Origin: Flexistipes sinusarabici DSM 4947
GTDB lineage: Bacteria; Chrysiogenota; Deferribacteres; Deferribacterales; Flexistipitaceae
Length of the DNA: 64,000 nt
Assembly (NCBI RefSeq): GCF_000218625.1
Contig: NC_015672.1
Span: forward strand, 744,001 to 808,000
Reading direction: 5' to 3'
Shown in pieces: positions 19,433 to 29,318 of the stretch (position 1 is the stretch's first letter; each line of letters starts with the position of its first letter). The notes under the pieces are model-generated. The model saw only the letters and a list, made by a program, of their open reading frames with translations. It was not told the origin of the DNA and made no database searches. The position numbers were made by a program, and so were the translations under genes.

Positions 19433-20942
19433 GACCAACCTCGCTATTAAATAATCGGTCATATTTACTGAAATCAGAATCAACCTTTCTCAATTCAGGA
19501 ACATCAGGTGACAGACTTACCGGCTTAAGCTCAGGCATCCTGCTGATTATACTCCTGTAAACAGAGGATATACTCTCAAAATCACTGGCATTGCATGACA
19601 ATGCATTTTCCAGGGATTTTACTGCCACATCAAACCCCGACTCCTTAGTCATACTTGCAAGCATTTTTAGTGCTGAAGATTTTTCCCCCGGTGATACTTT
19701 ATCAAGCCAACTCCTGATAGAACAGGGGAGCATTTTATAAATACCCGTATATTTCAGGGCACCAGGCTTCTTTGAGAGCTGACTGAGATATGGTAACCAA
19801 TCCATAGATTCCTGTCTCTCTTCTCCATAAAGCCTATTGTGAACAACCACCTCCTTCATATTTTTATCAAGCACTTTGATATTGTTATGGCTCTTTACTA
19901 CTACAGCTCTACCACCTGCAAGGCGTGGAGAGGCTGAATAGGTGTGTTTACCGTCATTCAATGTAAATTTGCCGTAAGCATCAACTCTTACATGCTCATA
20001 ACTCTCCGCCTCAAAAACTCTGGTAGGCAGCGGATTGAGTGCTTTCAAATCCTCTTCAAAAAGACTGGAGATAAATTCCCCTTTACGGTAATGCTCACGC
20101 TTCATATCTTTGTCACACCTTACCAGCAGCTCACGGTTGTACTCTTCCAAATCTGAAAACTCCGGAACGGGAACAAGAAGATTACGCCTTAAATAACCAA
20201 CTTTATTCTCTACATTTCCCTTCTCATGACCGGAAGCCGGATTGCAGAATGCTGACTCGAATCCGTAATGTTCCCTGAATCTTATAAATGATTCTGTCAA
20301 ATTACGGTCTTTGCCTTTTAAGATATCTTTAACTACAGGGGATAAATTGTCATACCAATGCCTATGGGGGACACCGCCCATATGTTCAAAAATATTTCTC
20401 AATCCCTGGGCAAGGCATTCAAAGTTCTCCCCCTTAAAAAGCTGCAGATAACCGCCATTGCTGTTGGGGAATGATACGCTCAGATAAGAGCCAAAAAACG
20501 GTACACCTTTTTCTACAAAGTCAGCCTTACCGAAGTCTATCTGGGCTTCACCCGCTTTATGCTCTAAAGGTAAGTACGACTGCTTAGGGTTGTAAATCTC
20601 CTGCTTCTTCTCTGATACATAACTCGCTACTGTCCGGTAGCTGCACTCAAAATCAGGATATTTTTCCCTCAATCTGTCAAATACCCTTTTGGCTGTATGC
20701 CTTTGTTTGCGCCTTATTCTTCTGTCATCTTCTAACCATCTGTCTATCTCAGGCTTATACGCATCAAGCTTCGATCCCCTGACTTCCGGTAACGGCAGCT
20801 TTACTTCTGTCCAGTTCTCTTTCTCAAGATACTTGTTTACTGTCTTGCGATCAAAGCCGGTTTCTCTGCATATTTCCGACACATTCTTGCCTTTGTTAAA
20901 GTACATATTTCTGATATCTTCAATTTGTAACATACTTAACAT
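19419..20942 (-). CDS. istA: IstA transposase of IS21 no. 2
   Basis: 507-residue IS21 transposase. The N-terminal helix-turn-helix region has KGKNVSEICRETGFDRKTVNKYL. The integrase core has the first Asp in EAQIDFGKADF, the second in WYDNLSPVVKD and the Glu in GHEKGNVENKVGYLRRN. It is longer than the IstA of element 1 and only distantly similar. It appears intact. Confidence 0.92.
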   Translation of the reverse strand: MLSMLQIEDIRNMYFNKGKNVSEICRETGFDRKTVNKYLEKENWTEVKLPLPEVRGSKLDAYKPEIDRWLEDDRRIRRKQRHTAKRVFDRLREKYPDFECSYRTVASYVSEKKQEIYNPKQSYLPLEHKAGEAQIDFGKADFVEKGVPFFGSYLSVSFPNSNGGYLQLFKGENFECLAQGLRNIFEHMGGVPHRHWYDNLSPVVKDILKGKDRNLTESFIRFREHYGFESAFCNPASGHEKGNVENKVGYLRRNLLVPVPEFSDLEEYNRELLVRCDKDMKREHYRKGEFISSLFEEDLKALNPLPTRVFEAESYEHVRVDAYGKFTLNDGKHTYSASPRLAGGRAVVVKSHNNIKVLDKNMKEVVVHNRLYGEERQESMDWLPYLSQLSKKPGALKYTGIYKMLPCSIRSWLDKVSPGEKSSALKMLASMTKESGFDVAVKSLENALSCNASDFESISSVYRSIISRMPELKPVSLSPDVPELRKVDSDFSKYDRLFNSEVGHVSN

Positions 20943-21087
20943 CCTCTCTTTTTGCCTCCTGTAAGTTTTTTATAACAACTTACAGGGTTTAGCAGTTGTG
21001 AAAATTGTTGCAATTATTTCTTGCAAATTTCGGGAATTCCTCTTGCAACTTTCGGGAATTCCTCTTGCAACTTTGTCCATTTTTAGT

Positions 21088-21828
21088 ATGCAACAAATAG
21101 CCGGAGTTATATTGGAATATCTTTATGAGAAGGATCTGAGTTTTATAATAAGAAGCGTTGGTAACCGTCATGTAACTCACAGAGGCAAGAAGATACTTGT
21201 TTCTAAGTTGTGCAAATCTGTCATAAATAAACGTTACAAAAAGCACAGTTTTTCTTATGGCTATGCGAAATGTTATTATAAGGGTCGTCCTATAACGGTA
21301 ATAAGTGCTAAGGGGGCAGAAAAGGATAATTATGTATACCTTCTTTGCGAAGGTCATATAAGAAAGAGTAAGGAAGCCTTTTTCCGGGTGAAGAGTTACT
21401 TTAAAAGATGGAAAGTTGAGGAGAGCTTCAGATTTATGAAGCAGCAGTTGGGCATAGAGAAATGCATTGTGAGAAAATTTGATTCTATAAAGACAATGCT
21501 TGGTATAGCCTCTTTTTGCTGGAATTTATTGTCCCGGATAGAGTCAGACAGATTGTTGGCGGCGGAACTTGAGAGAATGTCGAGACGTGAGAAATATAAT
21601 ACAAAGAACAAGACAGTGTGCACTTTCATGAATTACAGGATATCAGACGGTATCAGGAATATGTTATTGTCTTATAATAAGAGGCTTTTTAGATTTAGAG
21701 ATAAAAAATATAAATCAGATATAGTGTATTATATGAAGATACCGTATTATTTAGAAAAACATAGGGAAAGAGAAATTATAGATGGTATTCCTGTTGTCAG
21801 AAGGAAAAAAAGTTTACTCGTGGCATAA
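21088..21828 (+). pseudogene. C-terminal part of an IS4-type DDE transposase
   Basis: The frame contains VKSYFKRWKVEESFRFMKQQ, the typical (Y/R)-(2)-R-(3)-E-(6)-K region around the catalytic Glu, and IASFCWNLLSRIES. The catalytic Asp regions and the N-terminus are missing, and the upstream end of the open frame lies in the terminal repeat of IS21 no. 2. The missing 5' part may be represented by the start codon and hairpin at 16841-16909. Confidence 0.7.
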
Positions 21829-21865
21829 GTCTGCAAAAAATGGGGTGACGCTAGTTGATGCTATG

Positions 21866-21894
21866 TTGACTTTATATCAATATTAAGTTATTTA
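21866..21894 (+). promoter_or_regulatory. Possible sigma-70 promoter of the polysaccharide export genes
   Basis: TTGACT at 21866-21871, a 17-bp spacer, then TATTTA at 21889-21894, 34 bp upstream of the next start codon. It lies just beyond IS debris, so it could be original or delivered by the old IS end. Confidence 0.45.
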
Positions 21895-21927
21895 TCTAAC
21901 GTTTAATTAATTCTCGGGAGTTTTTCA

Positions 21928-24900
21928 ATGAAAAAGCTTATTCTTACTCTTATATGTTCTTTTGCATTTATATTTTTATTAAATGGTGTTTCTTACAGTA
22001 TTGATAAGCAAAATATTCCGGCTGATGTGATACAGAAAGCCAAGGAGAATCCTGAGCTGGCAAAAGAAATGCATAAGAAACAGCAGGAACAAAATCAGGA
22101 AAAAGACGATGATGATAAAGATAAAAATTTAAGCATAGATAAATCTATTTCTCCAGGACAATCCACAACCCCTAACAAACAAGCGGAAAAAGCTCCGGGT
22201 AAAGTGGACGCCGGAGTTTCAGCAAATTTTAAAAAAATAATAAAACAAGAAAACTTTAATTTCAATAATCTGAAACTGTTCGGGGCTTCGATTTTTTCTG
22301 GAGCCGGAGGAACAATTCCTGACCAAAATGTTATGGTCAGTGGTGATTATGTTATAGGACCATCAGACTCAATAGTAGTTTATTTATGGGGTAGAATAAG
22401 CGCCACCATCAATATGACCGTAAATCCTGACGGTTCTGTCTACAGTGACAGGTTTGGTAAAATTTATGTGGCTGGTAAAAAATTTAAAGAAGTCAGAGAG
22501 ATATTTGAAGGTATCATATCAGGTATGGAAGGTGTAAAAGGAGATGTTTCAATAGGTAAGCTGAGAACAAAAAGGGTAATGGTTCTTGGGGAGGTTGAAA
22601 ATCCGGGTTTTCAAACGCTAAGCAGTTTATCCACTATTGCTACGGCAATTTCATTTGCAGGCGGTGTCAATAAAAATGCAAATATCAGAAATGTAAAATT
22701 AAAAAGAAATGGAAAAGTGATTAAAGAGGTAGATTACTACGACTTGGCTTTATATGGAAAAACATTTAATGACACATATTTGCAGGCAAATGATGTAATA
22801 TTTGTTCCTGATAGTAACAAACAGGTGTTTGTTGCCGGCGAAGTAAACAGGGATGCCATTTACGAGCTTAAGAAAGGAGAAACGCTTGGTGATGTTCTGA
22901 AGATGGCTGGAGGTGTTAAACCTACGGCTTTCGGGAGCAGGATAAAGGTGAAGCGTTTTGTAAATAATAATACTACTAAAATAATTGATGTTTCTTTGAA
23001 AAATGCTGAAAATATTAAATTGAAAGATGGCGACCAGATTTCAGTAATTCCTATAACCACGCCTGAAGAAAATGTTGTTTATTTGAAAGGTAACGTTTAT
23101 TTTCCTGGATCATATGCCATTGGTACAGATACAAATGTATCCGACATTATTGGATCGAAAGAGAATCTGAAGCCTAATACTGCTACCTCTTATGCATTTA
23201 TCAGGCGCTTACATGGAGTTGGCAAGGAAACGAAGGTTATATCGTTTAAATTGGAAGAGGCTTTAGAAAATCCAAAAAGTAAAGAGAATATAGATTTAAA
23301 AAGCGGTGACGAAATATACGTACTGAACATAGCGGATATAACCCCTAAAAAGGTTGCGGAAATTACAGGCGAGGTAGTAAAACCTGGAATTTATTCAATT
23401 GAGGATAATGTCACTCTTAAAGATATTATAAATAAAGCAGGTGGATTTAATTTTCAGGCGGACAGAAGTCTTGTGGAGATTATAAGAAAAGTTGAAGGCA
23501 AGTTTATTACTAAGTTTACCAATTTTAAAGAAAATAAAAACTTTTCTGTTAAACCTGATGATCAAATTATTGTTCATTCAATCTATGAGAAGAACCCCAA
23601 AAAATATGTGGAAATTACAGGGGAAGTAAAGCAACCTGGCTCTTATCTTTTAACAAAGAATATGACAATTGAGGATTTGATAATAAAAGCAGGTGGTTTG
23701 ACTCGAATGGCATATCCTAAGATTGCCAGTCTGCAGCGATTTGATAAACTGCTTACGGTAAATCTTTTTAGTGTTATTAATTCTGATAAATCTGTAGCTC
23801 TTAAGGATAAGGACAGGGTTTATATTTATAATTGGGAAAATTTTGAACCGCTGAGAACTGTTCAGATAGTAGGCGGTGTTAATGAGCCGGGTAAATATCA
23901 ATATTCAACAGATATGATGCTTAAAGATTTGATATTTTTAGCGGGTAATTTAACAGACAAAGCTTATCTGAAACGGGCTGAAATTGTTAGAATGAAAGTT
24001 GTAGAAGGGGAAGTGTCTCATAAGATTTATAATGTGAATTTGAGTAAAATCATGATGGATAATGGGTCATTCAGGCTGGAACCTTATGATACTGTTAAAA
24101 TAAGGGATATCAGAGATTTTAATGAAAGTAAGACTGTAGTTATTAAAGGAGAGGTAAAATTTCCGGGTGAATACGTTATAAGAGATAATGAAAAACTTTA
24201 CGATGTGATAATGCGTGCCGGAGGTGTGACTCAAAAGGCATTTATGGAAGGCCTTGTTTTTAAAAGGGACTCGGTAAAAGAGATACAAAAAGAAAACCTC
24301 CTTCGTTTAAGGGACCGGTTGCAATCAACTCTGGCTTCTGTTTCAAGTCAGGAGATTGCCAGCTCTTTAGACAAAGCAGATATTGCTGCGCAGAAAAGTT
24401 TACAGAGTAATCTGCAGCGTCTTATAAACCGTCTTGGCAACGCGGAGCCGGAAGGAAGGATAGTCGTGGATATCGACTCGGTAAAAGATTTAAAAGATTC
24501 AAAGTACAATGTGACTCTTGAAGACGGGGATGAGATTGTAGTACCTCAAAAGCCGAATACTGTTAATGTTGTCGGTGAAGTTTATAATCCTTCCAGTTAT
24601 ATTTATACAGGTGAAAACACAACCGTTAAAGATTATCTGGATAAAAGCGGTGGCATTACAGATCTCTCCAGTGAGAAAAATATATATGTTGTAAGAGCGG
24701 ACGGAAGTATAGTTTCCAACAATTATGTGCAGGAGAATTACTGGTGGAAAAATATATATTCTGTACAAGTTAATGTTGGAGACACAATTGTTGTTCCACG
24801 AAAACTCAGATTTCCGAGCTACATGAAGAATGCAAAAGATATAACCCAGATTCTGTATCAGTCTGCTGCTACCCTTGGTATTACTATGGCGGCGTTTTAG
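21928..24900 (+). CDS. Outer-membrane polysaccharide export protein with eight SLBB repeats (Wza-like)
   Basis: 990 residues. An N-terminal signal peptide (MKKLILTLICSFAFIFLLNG) precedes an acidic/charged linker and a polysaccharide-export domain near 135-215 (GDYVIGPSDSIVVYLWG). Eight SLBB repeats of the form V-x-GEV-x2-PG-x-Y...AGG follow: VLGEVENPG, VAGEVNRDA, LKGNVYFPG, ITGEVVKPG, ITGEVKQPG, IVGGVNEPG, IKGEVKFPG and VVGEVYNPS. E. coli Wza has far fewer such repeats, so the periplasmic stalk should be much longer here. The protein probably forms the outer-membrane exit of an exopolysaccharide or capsule. Wzz and Wzi follow directly. A helical insertion rich in Leu/Arg/Gln lies before the last repeat. 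Confidence 0.88.
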   Translation: MKKLILTLICSFAFIFLLNGVSYSIDKQNIPADVIQKAKENPELAKEMHKKQQEQNQEKDDDDKDKNLSIDKSISPGQSTTPNKQAEKAPGKVDAGVSANFKKIIKQENFNFNNLKLFGASIFSGAGGTIPDQNVMVSGDYVIGPSDSIVVYLWGRISATINMTVNPDGSVYSDRFGKIYVAGKKFKEVREIFEGIISGMEGVKGDVSIGKLRTKRVMVLGEVENPGFQTLSSLSTIATAISFAGGVNKNANIRNVKLKRNGKVIKEVDYYDLALYGKTFNDTYLQANDVIFVPDSNKQVFVAGEVNRDAIYELKKGETLGDVLKMAGGVKPTAFGSRIKVKRFVNNNTTKIIDVSLKNAENIKLKDGDQISVIPITTPEENVVYLKGNVYFPGSYAIGTDTNVSDIIGSKENLKPNTATSYAFIRRLHGVGKETKVISFKLEEALENPKSKENIDLKSGDEIYVLNIADITPKKVAEITGEVVKPGIYSIEDNVTLKDIINKAGGFNFQADRSLVEIIRKVEGKFITKFTNFKENKNFSVKPDDQIIVHSIYEKNPKKYVEITGEVKQPGSYLLTKNMTIEDLIIKAGGLTRMAYPKIASLQRFDKLLTVNLFSVINSDKSVALKDKDRVYIYNWENFEPLRTVQIVGGVNEPGKYQYSTDMMLKDLIFLAGNLTDKAYLKRAEIVRMKVVEGEVSHKIYNVNLSKIMMDNGSFRLEPYDTVKIRDIRDFNESKTVVIKGEVKFPGEYVIRDNEKLYDVIMRAGGVTQKAFMEGLVFKRDSVKEIQKENLLRLRDRLQSTLASVSSQEIASSLDKADIAAQKSLQSNLQRLINRLGNAEPEGRIVVDIDSVKDLKDSKYNVTLEDGDEIVVPQKPNTVNVVGEVYNPSSYIYTGENTTVKDYLDKSGGITDLSSEKNIYVVRADGSIVSNNYVQENYWWKNIYSVQVNVGDTIVVPRKLRFPSYMKNAKDITQILYQSAATLGITMAAF

Positions 24901-24907
24901 GTGGATT

Positions 24908-25822
24908 ATGGAAGAAAATAAAAACAATATGAATCAACAGGAACCCTATGACGAAGATGAAATTGATTTGGTGGAGCTTTTTGCAGTAATATGGAGACAT
25001 AAGTTTTTTATTTTTATTTTTGTATTTCTGGTGTCTGTAGGTGCAGTTGTTTACAGTCTTATGCAGGATAACATTTATCAGTCAAAGGCTGTTCTTACCC
25101 CACCCATGACGGAAAAAAGTTCGGGACTTTCAAGACTGGCCGGGCAGATGGGACCTTTCAGTTCAATGTTGCCTTCCTCTTTGAGCGGAGGGGCAAATAT
25201 ATATAACTCCATGAAAAATCTTCTCGAAAACCAGAAGTTTCTAACTGGTATTGTTAAAGAAAATAAATTCTATAATAATTTGTTTGAAAATTTCGATGAG
25301 CTCAAAAAAACTGAGGATTTTAACAAACATAAAGATTTTATGTATTTTAAGGCTTTTAAAAATGCAATTTCCTTAAGTCAGGATGAGGAATCCGGTTTCA
25401 TCACATTATCCGTAAAACACGAAGACAGGTTTTTTACAAAAAAGGCGGTTGATGTTCTTCTAAAAAATATAAGCTCCTATATGAAAAAGAATGAATTGCA
25501 GAATATCAACTTAAAGATTGAAAACTATAAGAATGAAATCGCCAATGCTTCAGATATTATTTTGAAAAATAAACTGAGCGAGTTTGTTGCTTCTCTTATT
25601 CAATCAAAAATAATGGCCAAAGCGCAGACCTACTATGGCTTTGAAATTATCTCAGAGCCTTATGTTCCTGATGAACTTGACAAAGTTGGACCAAACAGGA
25701 AGCTGATATGTATAGTAGCATTTGTTACCGCATGCATCCTGTCCGTATTTATGGTTTTTCTTTATGAGTTCGTAAAATCCAACAAGGATCATTTTAAGGA
25801 AACATTGAAGGATAAAAAATGA
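24908..25822 (+). CDS. Chain-length determinant protein (Wzz family)
   Basis: Inner-membrane polysaccharide co-polymerase that sets chain length. It has 304 residues from the ATG at 24908, 7 bp after the previous stop; a longer frame overlapping the previous gene is unlikely. The first membrane segment (FFIFIFVFLVSVGAVVYSLM) follows DEIDLVELFAVIWRHK, the typical Wzz N-terminus. The second is near the C-terminus (LICIVAFVTACILSVFMVFL), preceded by the conserved Pro-rich SEPYVPDELDKVGPNRK. The large periplasmic helical region lies between them. No kinase domain is present, so it is not a BY-kinase fusion. Confidence 0.88.
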   Translation: MEENKNNMNQQEPYDEDEIDLVELFAVIWRHKFFIFIFVFLVSVGAVVYSLMQDNIYQSKAVLTPPMTEKSSGLSRLAGQMGPFSSMLPSSLSGGANIYNSMKNLLENQKFLTGIVKENKFYNNLFENFDELKKTEDFNKHKDFMYFKAFKNAISLSQDEESGFITLSVKHEDRFFTKKAVDVLLKNISSYMKKNELQNINLKIENYKNEIANASDIILKNKLSEFVASLIQSKIMAKAQTYYGFEIISEPYVPDELDKVGPNRKLICIVAFVTACILSVFMVFLYEFVKSNKDHFKETLKDKK

Positions 25823-27333
25823 GAATTTTTTACAGTTTTCTTTTTGTTTTGATTTTTGTTAATGCTGGATTTTGTCTTACAAAAAAGACCACCGATGATA
25901 TACCCGCTTCAAACGAATATTTGTACCGGTTGTCTGACAGAACAATGGCAATTTCTCCCAGTAAGTTTTATTCCGATACCTTCAAACCTGTTTCATACCG
26001 GGAAGCTGCTGTATTGTTTCTCCAGGATAAGAATTATGCTGAGCTTTTCGGAGCAAACGATAAAATTGAAATTATAGCAAACAGGGTAAATAACATTTAT
26101 AGTTTCGAGAGTGATTACAATGAGTTCTCCAATATTGTTCCACTGAAATTTGCAAAAATGTCAGGTTTTTATTCAGGTGAAAAAGATACGCGCTATTATT
26201 CGTCTTTCGGCAAAAAATCGGAAGAAAAATATTATTTTGATACTTCCGGTTACGGCTTTGGTTATATCGGTGACGTAATTTTAGGAGCATATGAGATAAA
26301 GTTTGAACTTAACGAAAATGAAGATGTGGAGTTATCAAGATTCAGAGTTAAAAAAGGTTTTAAGCACGTGGGGATAGAGGTAATGAAGGACAATATAGTT
26401 GTCGGCCCGGGGTATTTCGGTCAGCTTTTGGTCAGTGACAATATTGAGCCGGAAATAAGTGTCCTTGCAAAAACTGAGATTCCTTACAACTGGGGTATTC
26501 TCGGCAATTTCCGCTGGTATTTGTGGAATACCTGGTTTGACGATGATGATCGTGTAAGCAGTGATCCAAAACTGTTGGGGATGAGGTTATCCCTGAAACC
26601 ATCAAAGTACTTTGAAATAGGCGCCACTCGGATTAGTTACTACGGGGGCAGCGGACAGCCTGATTATAATAGTTTTAAAGATTACTGGAAACTTTTTACC
26701 GCTGAAGATGAAAATACCGGTAACAAATGGGATACTGACCAGCATTTCGGTCTGGATCTGAGCATATATGTGCCTTATATAAGCAAAATATCGCCTTTTG
26801 ACGGGATGAAATTATATGCTGAGGCAGCATGGAATGATATTACGGCTCCATGGCAGGAAGAAGACAAAGGCAAGACGTTTGCTCTTTTGGGCGACTCATA
26901 TGTTTTCGGGATACTTTTGGTGAGAGAAAATATGGATATTCGTTTAGAGGGTGCAAATATTTACAGGGAAACCTATGCTCATCACAACTATCCGGCGGGA
27001 TACACAGACAATGATTATATAATTGGTCATTTTATTGGCAGAGATGCTGAAATGCTGGGTTTTGAGCTGTATTATGAATTTACGGAAAAATTACACGGAT
27101 ATTTTGGCGATGAGCATATAGAGAGGAATCTGGATACAGATGACAAACAAAAAGAAAACAGAGCTTATGTTGGCGGAAAATATTTCTTTAGTAATAATCT
27201 GTCACTTGAAACAAAATTCACTTATATCAATAAAAATAAAATTAATACCTTTGAATCGCCTGTAAATTATCAGTTTGAGGATAAATCAGAACAAAATTAT
27301 TATTTTAATTTCGAACTTTCATACACCTTCTAA
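25819..27333 (+). CDS. Wzi-family capsule assembly outer-membrane protein
   Basis: 504 residues with a signal peptide (MRIFYSFLFVLIFVNAGFC). The start overlaps the Wzz stop by 4 bp. The body is made of alternating beta-strand-like segments with aromatic girdles, ending in FNFELSYTF with a C-terminal Phe, as expected for an outer-membrane beta-barrel. VVGPGYFGQLLVSDNIEP and MRLSLKPSKYFEIGATR resemble the Wzi core. Known Wzi is an 18-strand barrel that anchors capsule at the cell surface, which fits its place behind the Wza-like and Wzz genes. The family call rests on motifs and context. Confidence 0.8.
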   Translation: MRIFYSFLFVLIFVNAGFCLTKKTTDDIPASNEYLYRLSDRTMAISPSKFYSDTFKPVSYREAAVLFLQDKNYAELFGANDKIEIIANRVNNIYSFESDYNEFSNIVPLKFAKMSGFYSGEKDTRYYSSFGKKSEEKYYFDTSGYGFGYIGDVILGAYEIKFELNENEDVELSRFRVKKGFKHVGIEVMKDNIVVGPGYFGQLLVSDNIEPEISVLAKTEIPYNWGILGNFRWYLWNTWFDDDDRVSSDPKLLGMRLSLKPSKYFEIGATRISYYGGSGQPDYNSFKDYWKLFTAEDENTGNKWDTDQHFGLDLSIYVPYISKISPFDGMKLYAEAAWNDITAPWQEEDKGKTFALLGDSYVFGILLVRENMDIRLEGANIYRETYAHHNYPAGYTDNDYIIGHFIGRDAEMLGFELYYEFTEKLHGYFGDEHIERNLDTDDKQKENRAYVGGKYFFSNNLSLETKFTYINKNKINTFESPVNYQFEDKSEQNYYFNFELSYTF

Positions 27334-27343
27334 TCACTTTTCC

Positions 27344-28915
27344 TTATTCGATTGAAGAAAAATCATTTAGTAGTGAGGCAACTTTCAAGCATTCTTTCCC
27401 CTGACTGGCGTAGCCTTTGTGAATTTGTTTCAAACCAGCTTGTCTTATGGTGTCACTATATGTGGTAAAAATTTTGTTAAGGGGTATACCGGATACTTTA
27501 ATATTTTCAGAGCCTTCTATTTGTAATTGGGATATCTTCTTAAAAAAGGGCTTTATTTGATTATATAGCTCAGAAACTGTCTCAGGATTCATGCTCAAAT
27601 ATTCCACAAGATACTTGTTTGACTGGGAAAGATTGCCCATAGTCAGTTCATTTATAATGAGATTTGCGTAAATTTTATTTGTCTTCCCGAATAAAAGCTT
27701 TTGGAAAATGGGCAAACGGGCTTTTTTGTGATATTCGAGTATAACATACCTTGCTTTTTTATATTTGCCCTCCCCGATATATTCATCTGCCGTTTTTTTA
27801 TAGGAAATGGGGGATATGTATTTCGTGTAGTTTATTTTATAACTGCTGTTCATTTCTTTATAAAATGAATGATAAAAACCGTAAGGCATTGAGATTAGAA
27901 TAATCAGCAAAAAAGCAATATGATATCTGTAATATTTATATCTTGAGGTAAGTATAGCCTTGTTGGGATAGTACATAATTATCGTTAAAGATAGTGCAAT
28001 GAAATTATTGACGATAGTTGTATCATTCATCAAACCAATCATAAATAGTCCGTAGATTGCCAATATTTCCATGGGATTGATAAGGAGGAAGTCCAGGCGT
28101 TTTTTTAGAACGACCTTCAACATCAGCAAAAGAACCAGAAGACAGTAAACAATGAAGAAATCGTCAGCCAGATTATTGTTAACGATAAAATAATTGATAT
28201 AGTATAAGAACCAAAAAACCAAAAAATTAACAAAATCATTCTTTATATTTAATATTTTGGACAGCCAAATGGACATTGAAACAACACTGGCAAAAATCAG
28301 AATGGTAATTACTTCTGCATAGTTCCAGCTGGTTTTATTAGCAGCTATCACTATCAAAAAAACATATGTTATCCATGAAATGATGTAGTTTAAGCAAATG
28401 ATTAATTTACTGTCAGCTTTGTTATCTGTTGCTATTTGTTTTATATACCTTATCTTGTCATTTACCTTTAAGACTATTTGATTAAGATTAAACAAACGGC
28501 TGATTTTTAATATGATTAAGAATGCATAAATCAATATAAAAGCAGTTATTAATCCGTATTTTACTTCCTTATTGTTAAATATAACGGCTATAGCCCCAAG
28601 CAGGGCTGAAAAAAAATAAAAAATCAAAAGCGTTTGCTTTGGCGTGAAGTGAAGCTCCAATAACCTGTGGTGCAGATGTTCTTTATCGGCTGAGAACGGG
28701 TGTTCACCTCTGTTCAAGCGCCTTATTATTGCAAGAAAAGTGTCTAAAACCGGGATGGAAATAAACATTACAGGTATAAGCACTGAAAAAACTGTGCCGG
28801 ATTTATAAGATATGATTAAGGATAATACTGAGATCGTGAAGCCGAGAAAAAGGCTGCCGGTATCCCCCATGAAAATTACTGCCGGAGGAAGGTTGAATCT
28901 GAGAAAACCTAAGAA
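27344..28915 (-). pseudogene. WecA/MraY-like polyprenyl-phosphate sugar-1-phosphate transferase, 5' end lost, with a long unusual C-terminus
   Basis: The surviving frame begins FLRFNLPPAVIFMGDTGSLF, which includes the catalytic MGDTGS motif. It continues through PVLDTFLAIIRRL and HPFSADKEHLHHRLL, the sugar-specificity loop of the WecA/TagO family. The N-terminal half, with its first membrane helices and the D-D motif, is absent; the sequence breaks at 28914-28942, where a copy of the GGGGACAGGTAAACTATG motif lies. After the transferase come about 10 further hydrophobic segments and a soluble tail of about 150 residues with helical-repeat character (DEYIGEGKYKKARYVILEYH). Such an extension is not usual for WecA. 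It converges on wzi, 10 bp apart. Confidence 0.8.
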
Positions 28916-28942
28916 ATAAATGGGGACAGGTAAACTATGCAT
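28914..28942 (+). repeat. GGGGACAGG motif copy at the broken end of the glycosyl transferase gene
   Basis: A 29-bp AT-framed sequence containing GGGGACAGGTAAACTATG. It is nearly identical to the copy at about 9739-9764 and similar to 63521-63545 and 63738-63763. It sits exactly where the transferase homology stops, so it probably marks the deletion or insertion junction. Confidence 0.8.
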
Positions 28943-29042
28943 ATCAGCGAAGCTAATATCTAACAGGGTGAACAAAGACTTACAACAGGTACAAGTGTGA
29001 AACTTGAAAAGTATGTCAATAGGGGAACATTGTTATAAGCAC

Positions 29043-29205
29043 ACTTGCATAATTATTTGCTATATCGTTTATTACGGTAGAGACCTCTCCGCTTCGGTCG
29101 AGGTGACAGCTTTCTAACTCCTCGACCGGGAACAATGTCATCCCGAGCGAAGCCGAGGGATCTCAATCTATATGCTAATGATTTCTGCGTTTCTGCTTAG
29201 TGAAA
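29043..29205. repeat. Dispersed palindromic repeat of about 160 bp, copy 1
   Basis: Contains GAGACCTCTCCGCTTCGGTC and TCATCCCGAGCGAAGCCGAG, which pair as imperfect long inverted arms, flanked by CTTGCATAATTATTTGCTAT and ATGCTAATGATTTCTG. The same block occurs in opposite orientation at 53040-53200. The GAGATCCCTCGGCTTCG-type core resembles palindromic repeats widespread in bacterial genomes. No coding potential. Confidence 0.85.
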
Positions 29206-29318
29206 TGGGGAAATGGGGAGGTAGTGAAGTTGCTAAAATAAGTGGCATTGCTGTAGGTTGATAAGTAGTGATACGTTTTAACTTTACATTTTTGTATCAA
29301 TTCATTAAACTACTATTT

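Larger units (their letters stand above)
18607..21069 (-). mobile_element. IS21-family insertion sequence no. 2
   Basis: Contains istA and istB on the minus strand and is unrelated in detail to IS21 no. 1. The left end reads TTGCAAGTAGAAATTCCC. The right end, read inward, has tandem copies of TTGCAAGAGGAATTCCC, the multiple end-repeat arrangement typical of IS21. I found no matching target duplication, and the flanks belong to different transposases, so the surroundings have been rearranged. Boundaries are approximate to a few bases. Confidence 0.75.
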
